Source: an uncultured Mycoplasmatota bacterium (GTDB lineage Bacteria; Bacillota_I; Bacilli_A; RF39; UBA660). From it: a stretch of DNA of 13,229 bases. How positions within the stretch are numbered: the first letter of the stretch is position 1; each line of letters starts with the position of its first letter. The notes under the pieces were generated by a model. The model was not told the DNA's origin. It made no database searches and saw only the letters and a list, made by a program, of their open reading frames with translations. The stretch lies in contig CAOKUH010000037.1 in NCBI GenBank assembly GCA_948472605.1, positions 1 to 13,229 on the forward strand. Direction: 5' to 3'. Of this stretch, positions 5,933 through 12,719 are shown piece after piece. The translations under genes were made by a program, and so were the position numbers.

Positions 5933-6385
5933 ATGAAAAAAATAGCATATTTATTATGTACAATTGCATTTTGTTTTGTATTAACTGGTTGTGGTGAAAA
6001 GAATATAGAAGGATCACTTACTGATATCATGGATAAACTATATGAAGGAATCAGTGAAGATGAAAAACCTATGATGTTAGAAAATATTCCTTTAGATAGT
6101 GAAAATTTTGCATTTTATGCCTTTATTAATACTAATTATAAAGAGGCAATAGCTAGTGAATCTATGACTGGTTCAACACCACATTCTGTTGTATTAATAC
6201 GTTTAGAAAATGCTAGTGATAGTGAGCAAGTCGTAAATGACATAAAAGAAAAAGCTAATCCTCGAAAATGGATTTGTGTCGAAGCTGAAAATACCTATGT
6301 ATTATCTAAAGGGGACTTAGTTGTTCTGATTATGTCAAATGATTTAGCTCCTAAAATAAAAGAAAATTTTGAAAAATTGAGTTAG
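5933..6385 (+). CDS. Lipoprotein, DUF4358-like
   Basis: A 150-residue secreted lipoprotein: basic start MKK, a hydrophobic segment, and lipobox LTGC with the lipidated Cys at residue 20. The mature part has a long acidic N-terminal helix region, then blocks typical of the small Firmicutes DUF4358 lipoproteins: AIASESMTGSTPHSVVLIRLENA, a helix DSEQVVNDIKEKANPRKWICVEAENTYV, and a final strand SKGDLVVLIMSN. In many Firmicutes such proteins stand beside MBOAT acyltransferases and DHHW proteins, as here, so a role in the same surface-modification pathway is likely, but the biochemical activity is unknown. It is first in the operon, directly behind an extended -10 promoter and a strong GAGAGGAG ribosome binding site. 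Its stop overlaps the ribosome binding site of the MBOAT gene. The lipobox is certain; the family name is a moderately confident recognition. Confidence 0.82.
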   Translation: MKKIAYLLCTIAFCFVLTGCGEKNIEGSLTDIMDKLYEGISEDEKPMMLENIPLDSENFAFYAFINTNYKEAIASESMTGSTPHSVVLIRLENASDSEQVVNDIKEKANPRKWICVEAENTYVLSKGDLVVLIMSNDLAPKIKENFEKLS

Positions 6386-6393
6386 GAGAAAGT

Positions 6394-7767
6394 ATGTTAT
6401 TTTCAAGTATAAGCTTTCTCTTCTTTTTTTTGCCATGTTTAATTTTATGTTATTTTTTAATTCCTAAAAAAGCTAGAAATTATGTTTTATTAATCTTTAG
6501 TCTGTTCTTTTATTACTTTGGTGAAAAAAATTATCTTTTTCTTTTATTATTTATTTGTTTCTTAAACTACCTTTTTGGAATAATTATTGCAAAGCAAAAC
6601 AATAAAAAATGGTTTATCCTAGGAATTGTTATTAATTTAGGTTTTCTTATTTATTATAAATATACTAACTTTTTTATTAACATTGCATTTTCATTGTTTA
6701 ACCAGAATCCTTTAATATTTAATATTATTTTACCTTTAGGAATAAGTTTTTTTACCTTTCAAAACATTAGTTATCTTTGTGATGTTTTCCAAAGAAAAGT
6801 AAGCTGTCAAAAAAACTTTTTTACATATTTAATGTATATTACTTTTTTCCCTCAATTAATTGCGGGGCCAATAGTAAGATATAGTGATATAAATAAAGAT
6901 TTAAGTGATAGAAAAGAAAATATTAATACTTTTAGTGAAGGAATTACAAGATTTATAATTGGCCTTGCTAAAAAAGTTATTTTAGCTGACGGAATGTATT
7001 TTCTTAGCTCTAAATTATTAGCAAGTAACATGTCTTTTCTTTCTTACTGGTTAGTTGCAATATGTTTTATGTTTCAAATTTATTACGACTTTTCAGGATA
7101 TTCAGATATGGCAATTGGCCTAGGAAAATTTTTTGGCTTTAATTTTAAGGAAAATTTTAACTATCCTTTTATCGCTACTTCAATCACTGATTTTTGGCGT
7201 AGATGGCATATCTCCTTATCAAGTTTTTTTAAAGATTATATATATATCCCCTTAGGAGGAAACAGAACTACTAAATTAAAAAATATTCGTAATATTTTTA
7301 TTGTCTGGTTATTAACAGGAATTTGGCATGGTGCTAGTTGGAATTTTATATTATGGGGAATATATTTTTTTGTTCTTTTAATATTAGAAAAACTTTTTTT
7401 AAACAAATATTTAAAAAATGGACCAATATCGCATTTATACACTTTGTTATTTGTATGCATTAGTTTTGTTATTTTTAGTTTTACTAACATAGATGAATTA
7501 TTTTTATTTTTAAAAGGAATGTTTACAATAACTGGAGATTTAATTAATACTGAAACAATATATTATTTAAAAAATTATGGGGTACTATTCCTATTTTGCT
7601 TAATAGGAAGTGGACCAACTTTAAAAAATTATCTCAAAAAATTACAGAAAGGAAAAGTAAAATGGCTAAATGGTCTCACAATTTTTTGGTTATTAGGCTT
7701 ATTTTTGATTTCTATAACTAAAATAATTAGTAGCACTTTCCAACCATTTATTTATTTTAGGTTTTAA
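6394..7767 (+). CDS. MBOAT-family O-acyltransferase (AlgI/DltB/PatA type)
   Basis: A 457-residue polytopic membrane protein, close to the usual length of bacterial MBOAT acyltransferases. Hydrophobic segments run from end to end. Signature blocks are LPLGISFFTFQNISYLCDVF, FFPQLIAGPIVRYSD, YYDFSGYSDMAIGLGKFFGF followed by NFNYPF, DFWRRWHISLSSFFKDYIYIP (W268-H272) and the active-site region LLTGIWHGASWNFILWG with the invariant His312. Members pass an acyl group, usually acetyl, across the membrane to a surface polymer such as alginate, peptidoglycan, teichoic acid or exopolysaccharide, usually with an exported SGNH-like or DHHW-type partner. That partner is probably the next gene, which begins 2 bases after this stop. 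AGGAGAAAG supports the start and overlaps the stop of the lipoprotein gene. The acceptor polymer is not shown by the sequence. Confidence 0.95.
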   Translation: MLFSSISFLFFFLPCLILCYFLIPKKARNYVLLIFSLFFYYFGEKNYLFLLLFICFLNYLFGIIIAKQNNKKWFILGIVINLGFLIYYKYTNFFINIAFSLFNQNPLIFNIILPLGISFFTFQNISYLCDVFQRKVSCQKNFFTYLMYITFFPQLIAGPIVRYSDINKDLSDRKENINTFSEGITRFIIGLAKKVILADGMYFLSSKLLASNMSFLSYWLVAICFMFQIYYDFSGYSDMAIGLGKFFGFNFKENFNYPFIATSITDFWRRWHISLSSFFKDYIYIPLGGNRTTKLKNIRNIFIVWLLTGIWHGASWNFILWGIYFFVLLILEKLFLNKYLKNGPISHLYTLLFVCISFVIFSFTNIDELFLFLKGMFTITGDLINTETIYYLKNYGVLFLFCLIGSGPTLKNYLKKLQKGKVKWLNGLTIFWLLGLFLISITKIISSTFQPFIYFRF

Positions 7768-7769
7768 TA

Positions 7770-8837
7770 ATGAAAGAAAAAATATTAGTAATATCTTTTA
7801 TATCTATACTATTTTTATTCTTTGGTGTAGGACTTATTACTAAAGATAAAAATATATCCTTAGTAGAACGTAGAAATCTTATAACTAGAGAAGATTTAAA
7901 AAAAGATCCCTTTAAAAATTTAGAAAGTTATTTAAATGATCAATTTCCATTACGAAATACTCTCATTTCATTATATTCTTTAGTAGATCGATTAATTCTA
8001 GGTAATAAAGAAAATAATAATATTTATATAAAAGATAATGTGTTAATAGAAAAGAATTATCCTTTAAATGAAAAAAGTATTTCAACTTTTAGCGCTAAAA
8101 TAAATACTATAACAAGCCAATACGTAAAGAATGGTAAAGTATTTTATGCTATAATTCCTGACAAAAGTTATTTTTTAGAATATAATAATTATCAAAAATT
8201 AGATTTTATTAAAATGTATAATCAATTAGAAAAAGAAATTAATATTCCTAACATAAATATTACAAATTTATTTCAACTAAATAATTATTTTAAAACGGAC
8301 ATTCATTTAAAACAAGATGCCTATTTCGAAGTAGTTAAAGAGTTAGGAAAATACTTTAATTTTAAAACTTTAGATATGCCTTTTGCTAAACAAACATATG
8401 ATAATTTCCATGGTTCTAGTTATGCTAAAGGAAGTTTTTTTTCTCATCCAGAAGAGTTATTCTATTATACTAATAAATGGACTAAAAGTGCATCTGCTTG
8501 GCATTTAGAATATGGTACTAAAGAAATATATGATGAAGAGAAATTAGGAAGTTTAGATTCATATAGTTTATTTTTAAGTGGACCTAGTTCTTTTATAGAA
8601 ATTAATAGTCCTAATGCCTTAACTAATAAAGAGCTTATAATATTTAGAGATTCTTTTGGTAGTAGTTTAGCTCCTTTGCTTTTACCTTATTTTCAAAAAA
8701 TTATCTTAATTGATCTGAGATATATAAGTATGGAAATGGTCGAGAAATATGTATCGTTTGAAAATAAAGATATTTTATTTTTATATAGTACTTTATTAGT
8801 CAATGAAAGTAATCTTTTAAAAGTAAAAGTCAAATAA
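7770..8837 (+). CDS. DHHW-family exported protein, partner of the MBOAT acyltransferase
   Basis: A 355-residue protein with one N-terminal membrane segment (about residues 5-23) that works as signal anchor, then an extracytoplasmic domain. Family landmarks are LVERRNL after the anchor, SYLNDQFPLRNTLISLYS (53-70), VFYAIIPDKSYFL, the signature TDIHLKQDAYF (176-186) in place of the usual TDHHWTxxGA, NFHGSSYAKGSFFSHP, and FRDSFGSSLAPLLLPYF (292-308) with an Asp-Ser pair like the block of SGNH/AlgX-type acetyltransferase domains. DHHW proteins are encoded beside MBOAT acyltransferases and probably complete acyl transfer to the surface polymer. Here the DHHW motif is degenerate: the first Asp (177) and second His (179) remain, but Ile178 and Leu180 replace the first His and the Trp. 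The start lies 2 bases after the MBOAT stop with a weak AGG, so it is probably translationally coupled. Confidence 0.85.
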   Translation: MKEKILVISFISILFLFFGVGLITKDKNISLVERRNLITREDLKKDPFKNLESYLNDQFPLRNTLISLYSLVDRLILGNKENNNIYIKDNVLIEKNYPLNEKSISTFSAKINTITSQYVKNGKVFYAIIPDKSYFLEYNNYQKLDFIKMYNQLEKEINIPNINITNLFQLNNYFKTDIHLKQDAYFEVVKELGKYFNFKTLDMPFAKQTYDNFHGSSYAKGSFFSHPEELFYYTNKWTKSASAWHLEYGTKEIYDEEKLGSLDSYSLFLSGPSSFIEINSPNALTNKELIIFRDSFGSSLAPLLLPYFQKIILIDLRYISMEMVEKYVSFENKDILFLYSTLLVNESNLLKVKVK

Positions 8838-8850
8838 AATGGCTTTTTTT
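8825..8850 (+). terminator. Terminator of the lipoprotein-MBOAT-DHHW operon
   Basis: AAAAGTCA (8825-8832) pairs with TGGCTTTT (8840-8847) with one G-T pair; the T-run extends to 8850. The stem overlaps the end of the DHHW gene and the loop contains its stop codon. Confidence 0.75.
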
Positions 8851-8914
8851 ATTTACAATATTTTTTCAAATAAATTATTAAATTGCATATTGTTTATTAG
8901 GAGGAAAATAAAAA

Positions 8915-9835
8915 ATGAACAACGATTATGAATTTGGAAACAAATTTTATAATTATTATGATAATTTTGGCATAGAGAGTACGAAATATAAAATTATGGC
9001 TCCTAAGCAATCTCAAAATGTTCAACCAGGATTAGAACATTTAATGAAGCCAAGACCAATATTCGATAATCCAAATTATAAAGGATCAAATAAATTAAAA
9101 GATAAAGTAGCCATTATAACAGGAGGAGATAGTGGACTTGGTAGAGCAGCTGCTATTGCTTTTGCTAAAGAAGGTGCTAATGTTGTAATACCATATTATA
9201 ATGAACATATTGATGCTGAAGAAACCCAAAAATATATAGAAAACTTGGGAGGGAAATGTTTATTAATTAGTGGAGACATAACGAATAAATATTTTTGCCA
9301 GCAAATTGTAAAAAAAACCATAGAATATTTCGGTAAAATAGATATATTAGTAAATAATGCAGGTGTCCAATATCAACAAGATAAACTAGAAAATATAAGC
9401 GATGAACAATTTGATTGGACAATGAAAGTTAATGTATATGGTATGTTTTATTTAACAAAAGAAGTTTTACCATATTTAAAATCAGGTGCTTCTATTATTA
9501 ATTTATCTTCAATTACTACTTTTTATGGAGAACCCCAATTAATTGATTATGTAACTTCAAAAGGGGCAATTGTTGGATTTACAAGAGCTTTAGCAAGAAA
9601 CTTAGCTTTAAAAAATATTCGCGTTAATGCCATAGCTCCTGGATTTTTTTGGACACCATTACAACCATCATGCTGGGTTAAAGAAAAAATTCCGTCTTTA
9701 GGGGCAGATTCTGCCATGGCAAGAGGAGCGATGCCTTATGAATTAGCTCCAACTTTTGTTTTCTTAGCATCAGAAGACTCAAGTTATGTAACTGGTCAAG
9801 TTATACACAATAATGGCGGCCAAATAATGGGTTAA
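8915..9835 (+). CDS. Short-chain dehydrogenase/reductase, general-stress YhdF/YghA-like
   Basis: A 306-residue SDR oxidoreductase with an N-terminal extension of about 60 residues before the Rossmann fold. The extension contains QPGLEHLMKPRPIFDNPNYKGSNKL, typical of the bacterial YhdF/YghA group. The fold shows the NAD(P)-binding loop TGGDSGLGR (69-77), GDIT (120-123), NNAG (147-150), the catalytic Ser in INLSS (195-199), Tyr212 and Lys216 in YVTSK, and RVNAIAPGFFWTPL after it. FLASEDSSYVTGQVIHNNGG is the usual C-terminal block. All catalytic residues are present, so it is probably active; the substrate is unknown, although homologues are often stress-induced in Bacillus. A textbook AGGAGG lies 11 bases before the ATG. 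A possible promoter (TTTACA at 8852, TATTAA at 8876) is weak. It is a single-gene unit between two terminators. Confidence 0.93.
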   Translation: MNNDYEFGNKFYNYYDNFGIESTKYKIMAPKQSQNVQPGLEHLMKPRPIFDNPNYKGSNKLKDKVAIITGGDSGLGRAAAIAFAKEGANVVIPYYNEHIDAEETQKYIENLGGKCLLISGDITNKYFCQQIVKKTIEYFGKIDILVNNAGVQYQQDKLENISDEQFDWTMKVNVYGMFYLTKEVLPYLKSGASIINLSSITTFYGEPQLIDYVTSKGAIVGFTRALARNLALKNIRVNAIAPGFFWTPLQPSCWVKEKIPSLGADSAMARGAMPYELAPTFVFLASEDSSYVTGQVIHNNGGQIMG

Positions 9836-9853
9836 ATATTTCATCAAAAACAA

Positions 9854-9881
9854 AAAATAGCTTTAAAAACAAAGCTATTTT
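9854..9881. terminator. Terminator after the short-chain dehydrogenase
   Basis: AAAATAGCTTT and AAAGCTATTTT form a perfect 11-bp stem with loop AAAAAC, 18 bases after the stop. The T-rich part is mostly within the stem. It could also stop minus-strand transcription. Confidence 0.75.
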
Positions 9882-9901
9882 AATTAGTTTTCAGTATTCA
9901 T

Positions 9902-10152
9902 TTATATGCAAGCATAAAAACTATTAGTTACATTTTTAGCCTTTCCAATAGTTGTTGCATTATAGGCATCATCTTCTGATTTCTAAATAATAAAATCGGT
10001 CCAAACCACTTCTTGTAAATATTGTTCTTATGAAATAAAACTTTTTGCTTGAAAAATAACTTCATCATGTAATTTTTTTGTCAATTTTATAAATTGTTCT
10101 TCATTTATGTTTTTCTTAATTTATAGGAAAAAATCCATGCAATTTTAGCCAT
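9902..10152 (-). pseudogene. Remnant of a small dimeric alpha/beta-barrel (monooxygenase-like) protein
   Basis: On the minus strand MAKIAWIFSYKLRK (from ATG 10152) continues after a one-base shift as NINEEQFIKLTKKLHDEVIFQAKSFIS, stop, EQYLQEVVWTDFII, stop, KSEDDAYNATTIGKAKNV, then NSFYACI and a stop at 9902-9904. The two in-frame stops lie where a related protein would probably have Trp or Gln (FIS-x-EQY, FII-x-K). The pattern WxDFIxWKSEDDA after a FISxEQY segment resembles small ABM-like dimeric alpha/beta-barrel proteins, but I cannot name a family with confidence. A GGAG lies only one base before ATG 10152, so the original start may differ. The mix of a frameshift and stops inside otherwise protein-like sequence argues for a decayed gene rather than chance. 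The rest of 9836-10218 holds two terminators and no other gene. Confidence 0.45.
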
Positions 10153-10177
10153 ACTCCAATGTATTTATTTAGTCTAA

Positions 10178-10202
10178 TATAAAAGACAGATTACTCATCT
10201 GT
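10178..10202 (-). terminator. Terminator of the BLIP-like lipoprotein gene
   Basis: On the minus strand ACAGAT-GAGTA-ATCTGT forms a perfect 6-bp stem followed by CTTTTATATT, 16 bases after the stop of the lipoprotein gene at 10219. Confidence 0.6.
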
Positions 10203-10218
10203 TCCTGATTATTATTTC

Positions 10219-10764
10219 TTATCTAAAACTAGCGATAGTACATTTACCACTTTTATTATTAAAAGTAGCTCCTAATCTTTGTCCATTTTTATCTACCCAT
10301 GTATAAATATTAGAACCTTTTGATATAGTTGTTAATGTTCCTTCTCCACCAATTTTTTTGACAAATTCTTCATAAGTAAATGAACCATTATTTAAATCTT
10401 TTTGTAAATCACTTGATGATGGTAATTTTATATTTTCATTTTTTAAGCTTTCTTTGTCAATAGTTGCTTGAATCGTAATATCATCCTCGTCATAAACTTT
10501 GAAACTTATCCAATTTTTAGAATCAAATTTCCAAATTGGATCACTTCCAATCATGGCATCTGTAGTAGATTCAAATCCTATAATGTCATTAATTTCTTCA
10601 ATAGTATTTGTTGGCTTAATTTTTTTCATACATTCTACTATAGTACAATTTCCTTTCACTTCTTCTGGCTTATTTTCATCTAGCTTCTCTTCAGCACATC
10701 CAGTAACAAAACATAATAAACATAAAAATATAAATGATTTTGATAATAATTTTTTCATTTTCAT
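10219..10764 (-). CDS. Lipoprotein with two BLIP/BamE-like repeats
   Basis: A 181-residue secreted lipoprotein: MKMKK start, hydrophobic segment, lipobox FVTGC with Cys23, then an acidic linker. The mature part looks like two copies of a helix-turn-helix plus beta-sheet unit. Unit one is NTIEEINDIIGF...SDPIWKFDSKNWISFKVYDEDDITIQATID; unit two is FTYEEFVKKIGGEG...SNIYTWVDKNGQRLGATFNNKSGKCTIASF. Each begins 'T.eE....IG' and ends in a 'W.d....g....f....i.a..' sheet, the arrangement of tandem BLIP-like (SmpA/BamE-related) domains. Such proteins often bind other proteins outside the cell; the partner here is unknown. AGGAAGG 6 bases before the first ATG supports this start over the second Met at codon 3. 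It is a single gene with promoter TTGATG-17-TAAAAT upstream and a hairpin terminator downstream. Confidence 0.82.
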   Translation of the reverse strand: MKMKKLLSKSFIFLCLLCFVTGCAEEKLDENKPEEVKGNCTIVECMKKIKPTNTIEEINDIIGFESTTDAMIGSDPIWKFDSKNWISFKVYDEDDITIQATIDKESLKNENIKLPSSSDLQKDLNNGSFTYEEFVKKIGGEGTLTTISKGSNIYTWVDKNGQRLGATFNNKSGKCTIASFR

Positions 10765-10789
10765 TTTTTCCTTCCTTTCTTTCTATTAA

Positions 10790-10818
10790 ATTTTATCAAA
10801 AAAGTAATAAGTCATCAA
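10790..10818 (-). promoter_or_regulatory. Promoter of the BLIP-like lipoprotein gene
   Basis: On the minus strand TTGATG (-35, 4 of 6) and TAAAAT (-10, 5 of 6) have a 17-base spacer. Transcription would start near 10783, about 20 bases before the ATG. Confidence 0.6.
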
Positions 10819-10898
10819 TAGTCTAATCTAAAAATTACTATATTATTTTAATTCTTATTATCTATCTTTAAACATATTTTGCATTAAATTTTTGTTAA

Positions 10899-10940
10899 TT
10901 AATATCATTTTTTTCATCATTTATCATAAAATAATATTAA
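10899..10940. repeat. Imperfect 13-bp inverted repeat in the intergenic region
   Basis: TTAATATCATTTT (10899-10911) and AAAATAATATTAA (10928-10940) are complementary except for one C/A pair, with a 16-base loop. It stands between the lipoprotein promoter and the tRNA promoter. AT-only repeats like this arise easily by chance in such DNA. Apart from this and the two promoters, 10819-11040 shows nothing. Confidence 0.35.
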
Positions 10941-10958
10941 TCAAGTTTTAAACACCAA

Positions 10959-10987
10959 TTGACAAAATTGCCTTAATAGAGTAAAAT
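10959..10987 (+). promoter_or_regulatory. Promoter of the tRNA-Cys gene
   Basis: TTGACA (perfect -35) and TAAAAT (5 of 6) are separated by 17 bases. Transcription would start near 10995, giving a 5' leader of about 46 bases to be removed by RNase P. Confidence 0.8.
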
Positions 10988-11040
10988 TACTTAATGTGAA
11001 GGGGATTGAATGCCCAAAATTCCAATAAAAAATTTTAAAT

Positions 11041-11114
11041 GGGTCTATAGCCAAGTGGTAAGGCGTGGGACTGCAACTCCCTGATCGTTGGTTCAAATCC
11101 GACTAGGCCCTCCA
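11041..11114 (+). tRNA. tRNA-Cys (anticodon GCA), CCA encoded
   Basis: A 74-base cloverleaf: acceptor GGGTCTA/TAGGCCC (one T-G pair), D arm GCC...GGC, anticodon loop CTGCAAC with GCA at 34-36, T arm GTTGG-TTCAAAT-CCGAC, discriminator T73 and encoded CCA. U73 and GCA are the classical identity elements of tRNA-Cys. The outermost anticodon-stem pair is T-T, slightly unusual. It has its own promoter upstream and a terminator from 11125. Its 3' half from the anticodon loop onward is repeated at 12720-12763, so this copy has probably been rebuilt by an element that integrated here. Confidence 0.95.
11071..11114 (+). repeat. Attachment-site copy 1 (3' half of tRNA-Cys)
   Basis: The 44 bases from C32 of the anticodon loop to the CCA are repeated at 12720-12763 with a single C/T difference (11086 against 12735). 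Anticodon loop to 3' end is a standard tRNA target of tyrosine recombinases; this copy keeps the tRNA functional. Confidence 0.85.
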
Positions 11115-11124
11115 ATGAATATTC

Positions 11125-11145
11125 GCCCATTTTATGGGCTTTTTA
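11125..11145 (+). terminator. Terminator downstream of tRNA-Cys
   Basis: GCCCAT (11125-11130) and ATGGGC (11134-11139) form a hairpin followed by TTTTTAT. It lies inside the island boundary, so the element supplies the terminator for the rebuilt tRNA gene. Confidence 0.85.
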
Positions 11146-11184
11146 TATGTTTCAAGAATTTAGAAAAGTAGATAATTTTTATGT

Positions 11185-11204
11185 TTTGTGACGGATTTGT
11201 GACG
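11185..11204 (+). repeat. TTTGTGACG repeated twice, 11 bp apart (possible arm-type sites)
   Basis: TTTGTGACG occurs at 11185-11193 and 11196-11204, one helical turn apart. A third copy (TTGTGACG at 12591-12598) lies near the other island end. Short direct repeats close to an att core are typical of integrase arm-binding sites. Confidence 0.5.
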
Positions 11205-11290
11205 ATTTAATTTTCAAAATTTTAAAATTTATATTATAGAAGCTAAACAATTAGGCTTAAAATACTTTAATTAATTAAACATAATAACTT

Positions 11291-11364
11291 TGAACAAAAT
11301 GTTATTTCATTGCAAAATCGTTCAGTGCATTGAACAATTTTATTGAATTATGAAAAATTGTTCA
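11291..11364 (+). promoter_or_regulatory. Four alternating half-sites upstream of the ATPase gene
   Basis: Variants of AAAATTGTTCA occur four times: reversed at 11291-11300 (TGAACAAAAT), forward at 11314-11324 (AAAATCGTTCA), reversed at 11331-11341 (TGAACAATTTT) and forward at 11354-11364 (AAAATTGTTCA). The middle two form an 11-bp inverted repeat with one mismatch around GTGCAT. The last overlaps the -35/-10 spacer of the ATPase promoter. This looks like a repressor-binding array; the regulator is unknown. The rest of 11146-11290 shows no gene. Confidence 0.55.
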
Positions 11365-11371
11365 GTATAAT
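11343..11371 (+). promoter_or_regulatory. Promoter of the island ATPase gene
   Basis: TTGAAT (-35, 4 of 6) and TATAAT (perfect -10) are 17 bases apart. Transcription would start near 11378, so the leader is only about 10 bases and begins at the AAGGTGG ribosome binding site. Confidence 0.8.
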
Positions 11372-11388
11372 ATAGCTAAGGTGGTTAA

Positions 11389-12579
11389 ATGATAAAAAGA
11401 GAACACTATTTAGAACAAATTCGAGGATTTTATGATTCAGACTTAATTAAAATTATTATGGGAATTAGAAGATCTGGTAAATCTATTATTTTGGAACAAA
11501 TTATGGAAGAAATTAAAAATAAAAGTGATAATGTTATTTATTTGAATTTTGAAGATGAAAGAATTATATCTACCATTTCAAACGCCAAACAATTACTAGA
11601 GTATATAAATAAAAATAGAAAAAATGGAAAAAGCTATTTGTTTTTTGATGAAATTCAAGAAGTTAAAGATTGGCAACTTGCTTGTAAAACTTTAAGATTA
11701 GATAATAACTCTGTATTTATTACCGGATCTAATTCTAAACTACTATCAAATGAGTTTACAAAAGAATTTAGTGGAAGATATGTTTCATTTCAGATTAGAC
11801 CATTTGTTTATAAAGAGATAAGGGAATATTGCCAAGAATTAAAAATTAGTTGTAGTATTATGGACTATTTGATATGGGGAGGATTTCCTAAAAGATTTGA
11901 ATTTCAAAAAGAAGCAGACCAAATTAAATATTTAAATGAAATTAATAGTTCTATTGTTGAAAAAGATTTGATGAGTAGATTTAAAATACAAAACATGGAA
12001 CTCTTTAAAAGAATTACAAATTATGTTTTAAAATCCAATTCTAGAATTTTTTCTGCTCGTTCTATAGAGGGCTACTTAAAAAATGAGCACATTGATGGCT
12101 CTATTAACACAATTATTAAGTATTTGAATTATTTAGAAGAAGCCTATATTATTGAAAGAATAAAACCATATTCTACCAAAACTAAAAATGAATTAGCTTA
12201 TTATTTTAAAATATATAATTCTGATGTTGCTTTTAACTCTATTAGATGTATGGACAATCGTTATGATTTAACTCATAATTTAGAAAACATAGTATATAAT
12301 GAATTACTTTTTATGGGCTATAATATTAATGTATTTCACAATAATGATAAAGAAATTGATTTTTTAATTTTTAAAGATAATAAGCAATATTATATTCAAG
12401 TTGCTTATAGTATTGCTGATGAAAAAACATACAATAGAGAATTTAATGCATTCAAAAACTTAGATAATACGATAAAAAAAGTCATTATAACAAATGATGA
12501 GATTGATTACTCTACAAGCATGGTAACTCATATAAAATTAAAAGATTTTTTACTATTAGAGTCATTAGATAATATTTAA
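11389..12579 (+). CDS. ATP-binding protein, AAA_14 + DUF4143 family
   Basis: A 396-residue protein, typical length for this family. The N-terminal AAA+ domain has Walker A GIRRSGKS (25-32), NFEDERI (53-59), Walker B YLFFDEIQ (83-90), sensor-1 ITGSNS (111-116) and FSGRY (127-131) followed by FQIRPFVYKE. A winged-helix-like middle part follows (SARSIEGYL, then TIIKYLNYLEEAYIIERI). The C-terminal DUF4143 part has ENIVYNELLFMGYNINVF (299-316), EIDFLIF (322-328) and YYIQVAYSI (334-342), which resembles a PD-(D/E)XK-like fold with Gln337 in place of the usual acidic residue and no following Lys. Members are widespread and usually lone genes of unknown function; none of their roles can be assumed here. 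It is the only gene of the tRNA-Cys island, with its own promoter under a half-site array, AAGGTGG 5 bases before the ATG, and no clear terminator. Confidence 0.93.
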   Translation: MIKREHYLEQIRGFYDSDLIKIIMGIRRSGKSIILEQIMEEIKNKSDNVIYLNFEDERIISTISNAKQLLEYINKNRKNGKSYLFFDEIQEVKDWQLACKTLRLDNNSVFITGSNSKLLSNEFTKEFSGRYVSFQIRPFVYKEIREYCQELKISCSIMDYLIWGGFPKRFEFQKEADQIKYLNEINSSIVEKDLMSRFKIQNMELFKRITNYVLKSNSRIFSARSIEGYLKNEHIDGSINTIIKYLNYLEEAYIIERIKPYSTKTKNELAYYFKIYNSDVAFNSIRCMDNRYDLTHNLENIVYNELLFMGYNINVFHNNDKEIDFLIFKDNKQYYIQVAYSIADEKTYNREFNAFKNLDNTIKKVIITNDEIDYSTSMVTHIKLKDFLLLESLDNI

Positions 12580-12590
12580 TATTGACAAAA

Positions 12591-12611
12591 TTGTGACGAT
12601 TAAATTCAAAA
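12591..12611 (+). repeat. Third TTGTGACG copy with matching flank
   Basis: TTGTGACGATTAAATTCAAA here matches TTGTGACGATTTAATTTTCAAA at 11197-11218 apart from one substitution and a 2-base gap. The shared stretch is longer than the core repeat, which supports common origin or binding function. The remaining bases of 12612-12719 show no gene or clear terminator. Confidence 0.5.
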
Positions 12612-12719
12612 AAAATATAAAAAAACATAAAATTTTAAGGTTTAAAATCATTTTTTGATGATACGATATGGCCTGATTTTACTTAAAAAAAATGATAAAT
12701 TCTATTGTAAAGGTTATGT

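Noticed and set aside
7236..7490. A minus-strand frame of 84 codons.
   Set aside because: It lies wholly inside the well-supported MBOAT gene and has no features of its own.
10468..10789. Two overlapping plus-strand frames opposite the lipoprotein gene.
   Set aside because: The minus-strand lipoprotein has a lipobox, ribosome binding site, promoter and terminator; the plus frames have none.
11206..11270. A short frame ending IIEAKQLGLKYFN that looks slightly protein-like.
   Set aside because: It is too short, is preceded by a stop, has no start, and no family is recognisable.
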